7,448 nt of DNA, from contig MGLN01000117.1 in NCBI GenBank assembly GCA_001796045.1, positions 1 to 7,448 of the forward strand, read 5' to 3'. Every line of letters begins with the position of its first letter. The stretch's first letter is position 1. The stretch is from Caulobacterales bacterium RIFOXYB1_FULL_67_16 (lineage in GTDB: Bacteria; Pseudomonadota; Alphaproteobacteria; Caulobacterales; Caulobacteraceae). The translations under genes were made by a program, and so were the position numbers. The notes under the pieces were generated by a model. It was not told the origin of the DNA. It saw only the letters and a list, made by a program, of their open reading frames with translations, and did not search any database. This document shows, piece after piece, positions 1 through 6,059 of this stretch.

Positions 1-834
1 CTGCCCCTCCGGCGTCGGCTGACGGCCGATCAGGGTCAGGTCGCGCCCCCGCTCGCCCACACCCATCACGCCCAGTCCGGCCATGATCGAGGCGGAGGCG
101 AAGGCGGAATAGGCGTCGGAATCGGCGTTCAGCACCGCCGTCCGTCCGCGCGGCAGCAGGGCTTCGAACAGGCGCAGCTTGGCGGCGCGATAGTCCTCCA
201 TCGTGCCGTGATAATCGAGATGATCCTGGGTCAGGTTGGTGAAGGCGGCCGCCTTCAGCGCCACCCCGTCCAGACGCCGCTGGTCGATGCCGTGGGACGA
301 GGCCTCGACCGCCACATGGGTCACGTCCTTGGCGGCCAGCTCGGCCATCAGGCGGGCGGCCTCGGCGGCGTCGGGGCTGGTCAGGCCGGGGCCGGTCAGG
401 GCGTAGGTCTTGTCGCCCTTCTGGCCGACGACGCCCAGGGTACCCATGCTGGCCGACTTGTGGCCAAGGCCGGCCCAGATCTGGCGGCAGAAGGCGGCGA
501 CCGAGGTCTTGCCGTTGGTGCCCGTCACCGCCACGCAGGTCTTGGGCTGAGCGCCGTAGAAGCTGCGCGCCGCGATGGCGTAGGTCCGGCGCACATCGCC
601 CGAGGTGACCAGGACCGGCGCCGCGCTGTCCGGCGTGTCGGTCGGCGCCAGCACCGCCGCCGCGCCCTGGGCCAGGGCCTGGGGAATGAAGGCGCGGCCG
701 TCGGCCGTCGTGCCCGGCAGGGCGACAAACAGGGCGCCGGGCGCGACCTTGCGGCTGTCGGCGGTGACGCCGGTGATGATCGGATCGGACGCCAGGTCGC
801 GGCGCAGCAGATCGGACAGGTGAAGCGCGCTCAC
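1..834 (-). CDS. murE: MurE, UDP-MurNAc-L-Ala-D-Glu:meso-diaminopimelate ligase (N-terminal part, runs off left edge)
   Basis: This is a cytoplasmic ATP-dependent Mur ligase that adds the third peptide residue (meso-diaminopimelate in Gram-negatives) to UDP-MurNAc-L-Ala-D-Glu in peptidoglycan precursor synthesis. The visible 278 codons begin MSALHLSDLL and continue into the VTADSRKV and PGALFVALPG segment of the N-terminal substrate-binding domain. The P-loop GTNGKTS follows at residues 105-111, then LTSPDAAE, the VEASSHGIDQRR segment and FTNLTQDHLDYHGTMEDY of the Mur central domain. This order and the SSHG/DHLDYHG signatures fit MurE better than MurF, MurC or MurD. The GTG start overlaps the ftsI stop by 4 bases (GTGA, 831-834), implying translational coupling. 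The family is usually about 490 residues, so some 210 C-terminal residues, including the DAP-recognition motif, lie outside the window and substrate choice cannot be confirmed here. Confidence 0.95.
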   Translation of the reverse strand, partial: MSALHLSDLLRRDLASDPIITGVTADSRKVAPGALFVALPGTTADGRAFIPQALAQGAAAVLAPTDTPDSAAPVLVTSGDVRRTYAIAARSFYGAQPKTCVAVTGTNGKTSVAAFCRQIWAGLGHKSASMGTLGVVGQKGDKTYALTGPGLTSPDAAEAARLMAELAAKDVTHVAVEASSHGIDQRRLDGVALKAAAFTNLTQDHLDYHGTMEDYRAAKLRLFEALLPRGRTAVLNADSDAYSAFASASIMAGLGVMGVGERGRDLTLIGRQPTPEGQ

Positions 835-2603
835 AGCCCGTCCCCCTGCACGTCCTTATACTCGGGCGTCTTCTCGCCGGTCGCCGTGCGCCAGCGGTCG
901 GCGCGGCGCTCGACGCCCAGGAAGCCGGCGATCCGGTCGGCGATGTTGCGCACGGCCGGCGCGGCCACATAGGCGCCGGTCTTGGGATAGGTCCCCGGCT
1001 CGTCCATCAGAACGAAGACGGCGTAGCGTTTGCCGTTCAGCGGCCCGTCCACCGGGAAGACGGCGGCGAAGGAGCCCAGGGCGTGGCTGGGGTCGTAACG
1101 CCCGTTGACCAGCTTGTTGGCCGAGCCGGTCTTGCCGCCCACCCGCAGACCCGGCGCATCGGCGAAACCGCCCGAGCCCCGGACAACATTGGCGCGCATC
1201 AGCTCCAGGATGGCGCGCGAGGTCTCCTCGGTGACGATCTGCTGGGGTTTGGCGCCCCGCGCGCCGCCGCGCCGCAGGGACAGGGGCACCATCCGCCCGC
1301 CGTTGGTCAGGGCGCCCATGGCCTGAACCATCTGGGCCGGGGTGATCATGATGCCGTAGCCGAAGGACAGGGAGGCCAGGGTCGAGTTGTCCCAGCGGCG
1401 CGGCAGGACCGGCCGAGCCGATTCCTTCAGCTCGATAGCGGCCGCGTCCAGCAGACCCAGGCGACGGAAATAGTCGCGCATCGTGTCCGGCCCCATCTGC
1501 ACCGCCAGCTGGGAGGTGCCGATGTTGGACGAGTGCAGATAGACCTCTTCCAGGGTCATGACCCGGTTCTGGGCGTGGAAGTCCTTGATCTTGCGGTCGC
1601 CGATCTGGAAGGCCTCGGAGGCGTCGAACAGGGTGCTCATGTCCGCCCGGCCGGTGTCGAGACCGGCGGCCACGGTGAAGGTCTTGAAGACCGAGCCCAT
1701 TTCATAGTGGCCCGACACCGCCCGGTTCAGAGTGGCGCCGTCCGGCGCGCCACGACGGTCGGCCTGGCTGAAGTTGGGCCAGCTGGCCATGGCCAGGACC
1801 TCGCCGGTCTGGACGTCGGTGACGATAGCAACCGCGCCCTTGGCCTGGTTCTTGATCGCCGCCGCAGCCAATTCGTTCTCGACCACCCCCTGGACCCGCA
1901 GGTCGATCGACAGGGGGAAGCTTTCGCCGCGCTGGCCCGCCGCCCGGATCTCGTCGTTGAAGGCCAGTTCCGCGCCCGAGATCCCCTGCCCGCCCGTGTC
2001 GGCGTCGCCGATCAGATGTACGGCGGAGGTTCCCAGCGGATAGGCGCGCCGGTCTTCCGGCTCGAAGCTGACCCCGCCCAGGGCCAGGTCGTGCACCGCC
2101 GCCTTTTCCTGGGGCGTCAGGCCGGTCAGGACGATCAGACGGCGGTCGCCGTCCAGCACCTTACGCAGGCGAGCGGCCGGCAGGCGCGGCAGGGCGCGGC
2201 GCAGTTGGCGGAAGGCCAGGTCGCGGTCCCAGACCTCCGCCGGATCGATATAGAGGCCGTAGTGGACGATGTTGGTCGCCAACAGTTCGCCGTTGCGGTC
2301 GGTCAGATCGCCGCGCACCAGGGCGTCGGGATTGGCGCCGGCCCAGCGGCCGCCCGCCTGCCCGAACAGGGCCTTGTAGGAGGCGCCCAGGGCCAGACCG
2401 GCGAAGACGCAGGAAAAGACGATCAGGATCAGGAAGATGCGGACGCGCGTGTCCTCCTCCGGCCGGGCGTCGGCGCGGGCCCGCTCGAAGCCGTGCTCCA
2501 GCCGCCAGATCAGTTCCGACAGCATCCGCCAGAAGGGCGACAGCCGCCCCTGCAGATCCACGCCAGGCGCGGGCCGATGATAGCGGTGGTCCTGGACGCT
2601 CAT
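831..2603 (-). CDS. ftsI: FtsI/PBP3, septal peptidoglycan DD-transpeptidase
   Basis: This is a class B penicillin-binding protein that cross-links septal peptidoglycan in the periplasm as part of the divisome, working with FtsW and FtsL. The product is 590 residues, normal for the family. It has a cytoplasmic N-terminal stretch of about 53 residues, one membrane segment at about 55-74 (FLILIVFSCVFAGLALG), a pedestal/dimerisation domain from about 95 (RGDLTDRNGELLATN) to about 225, and a transpeptidase domain from about 255. The three active-site motifs are intact: SVFK at 304-307 (nucleophile S304), SSN at 358-360 and KTG at 491-493. The frame stays open for about 200 codons further upstream, but that part overlaps ftsL out of frame. 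I therefore chose the ATG at 2603-2601, which overlaps the ftsL stop as ATGA, the same arrangement as the other operon junctions. The N-terminal cytoplasmic segment is rich in charged and aromatic residues. Confidence 0.96.
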   Translation of the reverse strand: MSVQDHRYHRPAPGVDLQGRLSPFWRMLSELIWRLEHGFERARADARPEEDTRVRIFLILIVFSCVFAGLALGASYKALFGQAGGRWAGANPDALVRGDLTDRNGELLATNIVHYGLYIDPAEVWDRDLAFRQLRRALPRLPAARLRKVLDGDRRLIVLTGLTPQEKAAVHDLALGGVSFEPEDRRAYPLGTSAVHLIGDADTGGQGISGAELAFNDEIRAAGQRGESFPLSIDLRVQGVVENELAAAAIKNQAKGAVAIVTDVQTGEVLAMASWPNFSQADRRGAPDGATLNRAVSGHYEMGSVFKTFTVAAGLDTGRADMSTLFDASEAFQIGDRKIKDFHAQNRVMTLEEVYLHSSNIGTSQLAVQMGPDTMRDYFRRLGLLDAAAIELKESARPVLPRRWDNSTLASLSFGYGIMITPAQMVQAMGALTNGGRMVPLSLRRGGARGAKPQQIVTEETSRAILELMRANVVRGSGGFADAPGLRVGGKTGSANKLVNGRYDPSHALGSFAAVFPVDGPLNGKRYAVFVLMDEPGTYPKTGAYVAAPAVRNIADRIAGFLGVERRADRWRTATGEKTPEYKDVQGDGL

Positions 2604-3052
2604 CGCTGGGCTCCCGGACCGACCGCGGCGGTTTCGGCCGGCGCAGCCTCGGCGGCGGGCGCGGCCTCGGGCGTCGCCTGCGGCTTGGCCGGAGCGGCGA
2701 CAGGCGCGCTCTTCAGCTGGGGAAGCTGGCCCTCCTCGGCCTGGCGACGCACGTCGACGGGCCCCAGACCCATCTGGCGGGACAGGGTCTCCAGACGCGC
2801 CGGCTGCTCCAGCCGGGCGACCTCGGCGCGCAGCAGGCGGACCCGCTGGCCGTTTTCGCGGATGTCCTGTTCCAGCTGGGCGATGCGGCTGCTTTCGCGC
2901 GCCGCCGCCGCCTTGGCCGCATAGACCGAGACGATCATCACCGCGACCAGGCCCACGCCGATGATCTCGATCCAGCGCACCCCGCGGACCTTCCAGTCGA
3001 ACAGGCGCTGGAGCGCATTTCGCGAGACGCTGAAGAAGGGCGCCGTGGTCAT
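2600..3052 (-). CDS. ftsL: FtsL, bitopic cell division protein
   Basis: FtsL is a small inner-membrane divisome protein that, with FtsB and FtsQ, scaffolds and activates FtsW/FtsI. The identification rests on position between rsmH and ftsI and on architecture, since FtsL sequences are poorly conserved. The 150-residue product has a basic cytoplasmic N-terminus (about 1-27), one membrane segment (about 28-45, IEIIGVGLVAVMIVSVY), then a periplasmic coiled-coil-like helix (about 52-88) with regular hydrophobic spacing and many E/R/Q residues. MGLGPVDVRR at about 94-103 resembles the conserved segment after the FtsL helix. A low-complexity tail rich in Ala, Pro and Glu (about 115-148) follows and makes the protein longer than many FtsL proteins, which are near 100-130 residues. 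The ATG overlaps the rsmH stop by 4 bases, and its own stop overlaps the ftsI start by 4 bases. Confidence 0.88.
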   Translation of the reverse strand: MTTAPFFSVSRNALQRLFDWKVRGVRWIEIIGVGLVAVMIVSVYAAKAAAARESSRIAQLEQDIRENGQRVRLLRAEVARLEQPARLETLSRQMGLGPVDVRRQAEEGQLPQLKSAPVAAPAKPQATPEAAPAAEAAPAETAAVGPGAQR

Positions 3053-4017
3053 GCCGCCAACCTCCCCCAGGCCGGCGCCTCGGTGCGGATCGCCGCGCGC
3101 AGCTTGGCCGAACGGGCGCGGGGATTGGCCGACCGCTCTTCGTCGCCGGCCTCGCGCGCGCCCTTGAACTGAAGGGTGAAGCTGGGCTTGCGCGGATCAA
3201 CCGCCATCGGGGCGTGACGCGACCCGGCCGGGGCGTTGCCCGTCCGCTCGGTCAGGAAGGCCTTCACGATCCGGTCTTCCAGCGAATGGAAGGTGACGAC
3301 CGCCAGACGGCCGCCCGGCGCCAAGGTCGCCTCGGCCGCCTCCAGACCGCGCTCCAGCTCGCCCAGCTCATCGTTGACGGCGATGCGCAGGGCCTGAAAC
3401 ACCCGAGTCGCCGGATGGATGGGCGCGCCGCGACGGCCGCCCAGGGCCTTTTCGACCACCTCGGCCAAATCCAGGGTGCGGGTGAAGGGCTGTTCGACCC
3501 GGCGACGCAGGATGGCGGTCGCGACGCGGCCGGACTGACGCTCCTCGCCGTACAGTTTAAAGATGTGGGCCAGGGGGCCGTGATCCCAGCCGTTGACGAT
3601 GTCGGCGGCGGTCTCGCCCTCATCCGACATCCGCATGTCCAGCGGCCCGTCGCGCATGAAGGAAAAGCCGCGCTCGGCCTGATCCAGTTGCATCGAGGAG
3701 ACGCCGATATCGAAGACAGCGCCGTCCAGCTTCGCTGCGCCGCTGTCGGCGAAGGCCTGGGCCAGACCCGAGAAGGGGGTGCGAACCAGCTGGAACCGTC
3801 CCGGATGGTCGGCGGCGACGGCGTCGGCGTGGGGCTGGACCGTCGGATCGCGGTCCAGGGCGATCACCTCGGCGCCGGTCGCCAGGATAGCGCGCGTATA
3901 GCCGCCGGCGCCGAAGGTGGCGTCGATCACGACATCGCCGGGACCGGGCTTCAGCGCCTCGATCACCTCGGCCAGCAGGACGGGGGCGTGAGGCGAGTTG
4001 GGAGCGACTTCGGTCAC
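3049..4017 (-). CDS. rsmH: RsmH (MraW), 16S rRNA m4C1402 N4-methyltransferase
   Basis: RsmH is a SAM-dependent methyltransferase that modifies the N4 position of C1402 in the 16S rRNA decoding centre. With the GTG start at 4017 the product is 322 residues, close to the family norm of about 310. Recognisable blocks are the SAM-binding DATFGAGGYTR at 32-42, DRDP at 55-58, FDIGVSS at 102-108, RGFSF at 116-120 with DGPLDMRM at 123-130, HPATRVFQALRIAVNDEL at 201-218, FHSLEDRIVK at 243-252 and NPRARSAKLRA at 298-308. The frame is open for 35 more codons upstream, but those lie inside mraZ and look random. The protein beginning MTEVAPNSPHAPVLL puts the conserved HxPVLL segment at the expected place, and this GTG forms a 4-base overlap (GTGA) with the mraZ stop. 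It lies second in the division operon. Confidence 0.96.
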   Translation of the reverse strand: MTEVAPNSPHAPVLLAEVIEALKPGPGDVVIDATFGAGGYTRAILATGAEVIALDRDPTVQPHADAVAADHPGRFQLVRTPFSGLAQAFADSGAAKLDGAVFDIGVSSMQLDQAERGFSFMRDGPLDMRMSDEGETAADIVNGWDHGPLAHIFKLYGEERQSGRVATAILRRRVEQPFTRTLDLAEVVEKALGGRRGAPIHPATRVFQALRIAVNDELGELERGLEAAEATLAPGGRLAVVTFHSLEDRIVKAFLTERTGNAPAGSRHAPMAVDPRKPSFTLQFKGAREAGDEERSANPRARSAKLRAAIRTEAPAWGRLAA

Positions 4018-4490
4018 GAACCGCCTCCCGCCAACTTCATTTGCGCCGCCAGCTTCAGCGCGCCGATCTGGGCCATGCCGGCCTTGGCCAGGGCGCGCTG
4101 TTCGGCGCGGCGGGCCGCCCACTTCTCACGCGACCAGATCTGGAACCGGTCGTTCAGGCCGACGATGACGACCGTGTCCTCCAGCCCCGCCTCGGCGCAC
4201 AGACCTTCCGGCAGGGTGATGCGGCCGCCGGAATCATAGGCCAGGCGCACCTGTTCGCCCATCACCTGCCACTCCAGGGCGGACCGTTCTTCGGAGCCGA
4301 ACGGCAGGGATTCGATCATCTCGGCATAGACGGCGAACAGGCGGTCGCCGCCCGCCTCCAGACAGTCGGCCTCGATGGAGGGAAAGATGAAGACGCCGCC
4401 GGCGGCGCCGTTTTCGGCCGTGCGGAAATCGTTGGGGATCAGGAGACGGCGCTTGCCGTCCAACTGTTTCTCGTAGGTCGAGAGAAACAC
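4014..4490 (-). CDS. mraZ: MraZ, transcriptional regulator of the division and cell wall cluster
   Basis: MraZ is a DNA-binding protein with two AbrB/SpoVT-like half-domains that forms ring oligomers. In E. coli it represses its own operon. This product has 158 residues, near the usual 140-155. The first half-domain carries the DGKRRLLIP motif at 11-19 (family DxKGRxxxP, here with KRR in place of KGR), and the second carries DSGGRITLP at 86-94, followed by LEDTVVIVGLNDRFQIWS at 103-120. The start is GTG at 4490-4488, preceded by the purine-rich GGGCAGGG as a possible ribosome binding site. An ATG at 4501-4499 is out of frame and is rejected. The gene is first in the cluster and its stop overlaps the rsmH start. 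The TGGG array upstream (4575-4615) is its likely operator. Confidence 0.95.
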   Translation of the reverse strand: MFLSTYEKQLDGKRRLLIPNDFRTAENGAAGGVFIFPSIEADCLEAGGDRLFAVYAEMIESLPFGSEERSALEWQVMGEQVRLAYDSGGRITLPEGLCAEAGLEDTVVIVGLNDRFQIWSREKWAARRAEQRALAKAGMAQIGALKLAAQMKLAGGGS

Positions 4491-4574
4491 GCCCTGCCCA
4501 TCGAGCCCTTCGGCCCGCCCCTAGATGCCCTGACGAACGCCCGCCGCGCCCGCCTCTCAGCCCAACTCATGAAA

Positions 4575-4615
4575 GTGGGATAGCATGGGATGAAATGGGT
4601 CTCAATGGGATGGGT
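4575..4615 (+). promoter_or_regulatory. Predicted MraZ operator: TGGG box array upstream of mraZ
   Basis: On the plus strand TGGG occurs at 4576-4579, 4586-4589, 4596-4599 and 4606-4609, an exact 10-base period, with a fifth copy at 4611-4614. Each box is followed by A or T. MraZ of E. coli is known to bind TGGGN repeats separated by 5-base spacers upstream of mraZ, which is the same 10-base repeat length. The array starts 85 bases upstream of the mraZ start codon. The spacing and location are seen directly; MraZ binding is inferred from the family. Boxes on one face of the helix at helical spacing suit a ring-shaped oligomer. Confidence 0.8.
4577..4605 (-). promoter_or_regulatory. Predicted housekeeping promoter of the mraZ operon
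   Basis: Read on the minus strand, TTGAGAC (4605-4599) is separated by 14 bases from GCTATCCC (4584-4577). This resembles the Caulobacter housekeeping sigma pattern TTGACGS-N10-14-GCTANAWC, with mismatches in both elements; as hexamers it is TTGAGA, 17 bases, TATCCC. Transcription would begin near 4570, giving a leader of about 80 bases before the mraZ start. The promoter lies inside the TGGG array, so MraZ binding would be expected to block polymerase. The match is imperfect, and another start further upstream is possible. Confidence 0.4.
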
Positions 4616-4623
4616 AACGATAC

Positions 4624-4639
4624 TTAACCATGTCTTGAC
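4624..4639 (+). promoter_or_regulatory. Possible CtrA-binding site upstream of the mraZ operon
   Basis: The plus strand reads TTAA (4624-4627), seven bases, then TTGAC (4635-4639). The Caulobacter CtrA consensus is TTAA-N7-TTAAC, so this is one mismatch away. It lies about 60 bases upstream of the predicted transcription start, just beyond the TGGG array. CtrA control of division genes is established in Caulobacter, but binding here is inference from a single degenerate motif. Confidence 0.35.
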
Positions 4640-4692
4640 GTGTGGCCGCCTCAGCACAGACAGCGAACAGGAACATACACAGAACAACACAT

Positions 4693-4713
4693 CTGTTCAC
4701 AGCCTGTGCAAAA
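4693..4713. promoter_or_regulatory. DnaA-box match within an inverted repeat
   Basis: TGTGCAAAA at 4705-4713 is the reverse complement of TTTTGCACA, a full match to the DnaA box pattern TTWTNCACA. Facing it is CTGTTCACA at 4693-4701, which has two mismatches. Together they contain the inverted repeat CACAG-C-CTGTG at 4698-4708. The region is clearly richer in A/T than the flanking genes. DnaA control of the mraZ operon, or binding by some other dimeric regulator, is inferred. A chance match cannot be excluded. Confidence 0.35.
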
Positions 4714-4868
4714 GCTTGGTTCGGTTCGTCTTCACAGGGGGTTAACCGGCGTCAGCCGGGACGACCTTGCGCTGTTCTTGAAAAGACGGGGGAAAGCCGT
4801 CCGCCTGAGCGGAAACGCGCGGGTCGACCGCCGCCTAGCGACCCTTGGGGAACATCGGCGAGACGGGG
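4714..4868. other. Intergenic stretch between the mraZ control region and the antiporter remnant
   Basis: No credible gene is visible. The third frame of the antiporter remnant stays open through here on the minus strand to a stop at 4752, but the encoded Gly/Arg/Pro-rich sequence no longer resembles an antiporter. Two small GC hairpins are present, CCGGC-GTCA-GCCGG at 4746-4759 and TCCGC-CTGA-GCGGA at 4800-4813. Neither is followed by a convincing T-run on either strand, so neither is called as a terminator. This is also where the missing antiporter C-terminal coding sequence would have been. Confidence 0.5.
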
Positions 4869-5649
4869 GATGTGAAGGGCGGTGGCCAGGGCATAGCCGC
4901 CCATGACCGTGGCCAGGGTCACCATCACCTCGACGGAATAGTCATCAATGGCCTTCATCGCCCTGAAGGCGATCCAGCCGAGAACGCCGCCGAGGACAGC
5001 CCCGCCCAGGGCCTCGATCAGGAAGAGTTCGCTGGCGTGGACGAAGGAGAAGGCTTCACCGCTTGCGGCGCTGGCCAGCAGGATCGAGAACACCACGACC
5101 CCGACGCCGTCGTTGAAGAGACTTTCGCCGGCGATGGTCGCCTGCAGTCTCGGCGGCACCTTCGCCGTCTTAGCACGCCCATGACGGCGACGGGATCGGT
5201 CGGGCTGACGATGGCCCCGAGACGAAACACCAGATCAGGGGGACTTCGACGCCGACGACACGCGCCAGGACCCACAGCCCCGCCCCCACGATCAGGGTCG
5301 AGGCGACCACGCCGAACGTGCTCAGGAAGGCGATCTGCCAGCGACCCTTTCTCAGATATTCGATGTCGACATGCAGCGCCCCGGCGAACAGCAGGAACGA
5401 CAACATGCCGTTCATCAGCGTCTCATGGAAATCGATGTCCCCGAGAAATCCGCTTACGGCCTCGGACACGCGGCTTCCGGGCAGGAGGGCTTCAATTCCG
5501 ATGACGATGATCGAGGCGATGGCGCCCATCAGGGTCATCGCCACCGTCCCCGGGAGCTTGAAGACCCGGTGGTTGATCCAGCCGAGCGCGGCGCTGATCA
5601 CGATCAGGATCGCGGCGGCGTCGAACGGCGAGAGTTCCAGAGCGTTCAT
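4869..5649 (-). pseudogene. Broken CPA1-family (NhaP-type) sodium/proton antiporter
   Basis: The intact ancestor would be an inner-membrane cation/proton exchanger of the CPA1 group. The start at 5649 gives MNALELSPFDAAAILIV, followed by the family segments NHRVFKLPGTVAMTLMG and LLFAGALHVDIEYLR. After FVSG, near 5220, homology moves to the next frame, giving GAIVSPTDPVAVMGVL, and near 5172 it moves again, giving VPPRLQATIAGESLFNDGVGVVVF, which contains the ND motif of CPA1 exchangers. Each shift is explained by one missing base. Antiporter-like sequence ends at about YALATALHIP (4869), roughly 255 residues in all against 400 or more in intact proteins, so several C-terminal membrane segments are absent. 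Frameshifts plus truncation make sequencing error alone unlikely. The gene lies in the same direction as the division operon but is separated from it by about 380 bases and is not part of it. Confidence 0.85.
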
Positions 5650-5667
5650 CGTATCCCGGAAGGTGAC

Positions 5668-5683
5668 GGCCAGCTCGCTGGCC
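5668..5683. repeat. Short inverted repeat upstream of the antiporter remnant
   Basis: GGCCAGC-TC-GCTGGCC is an inverted repeat with 7-base arms and a 2-base centre. It lies about 20 bases upstream of the remnant's ATG. It could be an old operator for a dimeric regulator, or a hairpin in the leader with six pairs and a 4-base loop. Neither role can be shown from sequence. Confidence 0.35.
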
Positions 5684-5784
5684 CGGAGCGCCTTTCGTCA
5701 TAGACGAGACTCAGGCGCTTCGCCTCCCGGACGTTTCAAACCGCCGCCTGGCGTTAGGCCGGTGCATCCCGGGGCTGATCGGCC

Positions 5785-5905
5785 CTTTGACTCAAAGCAG
5801 ACGTCACCAACAGCCGCAATGAGTCAGGCGCGGTAGCTCTTGATGTCGGCGATGCGCCAGAAGCGGGCACTGGCTCAGGTCCGCAAACTAGACATCACGC
5901 GCCGA
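5785..5905 (+). repeat. Possible degraded intergenic repeat of alphaproteobacteria
   Basis: Stretches such as GACTCAAAGCAGACGTCACC (5789-5808) and ATGTCGGCGATGCGCCAGAA (5843-5862), followed by GCGGGCACTGGCTCAGGTCC, resemble a family of intergenic sequences common in rhizobia, sphingomonads and relatives. Those sequences often yield spurious short proteins beginning MSAxGQKRT. Here the matching frame begins MMSAMRQKRALAQVRK. The resemblance is from memory and the copy looks degenerate, so confidence is low. Confidence 0.3.
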
Positions 5906-6059
5906 CCGCTTCCGCCCCAAGCAGTAGCTGGATTTGGCCGCCGCAAGCAGTCTTCAGTACAGGCACAGATCCGCAACTTACACCCGCAAAGCGTTAGGCT
6001 CCGTCTCGCCGCTCATAATTTTGCGGAACAGTCGATGCTGGCTGCTAGCGCTGTCTGGC

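Larger units (their letters stand above)
5650..6059. other. Gene-free intergenic region
   Basis: About 410 bases lie between the antiporter start and the stop codon of the repeat protein. Open frames here, such as a plus-strand frame beginning at 5840, show no recognisable motif and run antisense into the repeat gene. The base composition is more mixed than in the genes. I see the inverted repeat at 5668-5683, a small hairpin AGGCG-CTT-CGCCT at 5713-5725 and degraded repeat-like text at about 5785-5905. No tRNA and no clear terminator for the repeat gene were found. Confidence 0.6.

Noticed and set aside
208..972. Plus-strand open frame antisense to murE
   Set aside because: Low-complexity Gly/Arg/Ala translation opposite a clear murE with its P-loop; it crosses the murE/ftsI junction.
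1083..2924. Long plus-strand open frame of 613 codons
   Set aside because: It lies antisense to ftsI and ftsL, its translation is rich in Gly, Arg, Gln and His with no recognisable domain, and ftsI on the other strand has all catalytic motifs. It is a by-product of high GC.
2604..3200. Upstream extension of the ftsI frame
   Set aside because: The frame is open but overlaps ftsL and rsmH entirely and encodes Arg/Pro/Gly-rich text. The ATG at 2603 gives a normal-length FtsI and a 4-base overlap.
4018..4122. Upstream extension of the rsmH frame
   Set aside because: These 35 codons lie inside mraZ and lack similarity to RsmH. The GTG at 4017 matches the family N-terminus.
4439..4690. Minus-strand open frame of 83 codons covering the mraZ promoter
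   Set aside because: It crosses the operator, promoter and leader, overlaps mraZ out of frame and has no recognisable sequence.
4746..4813. Two short GC hairpins as rho-independent terminators
   Set aside because: Stems are only 5 base pairs and no adjacent T-run follows on either strand.
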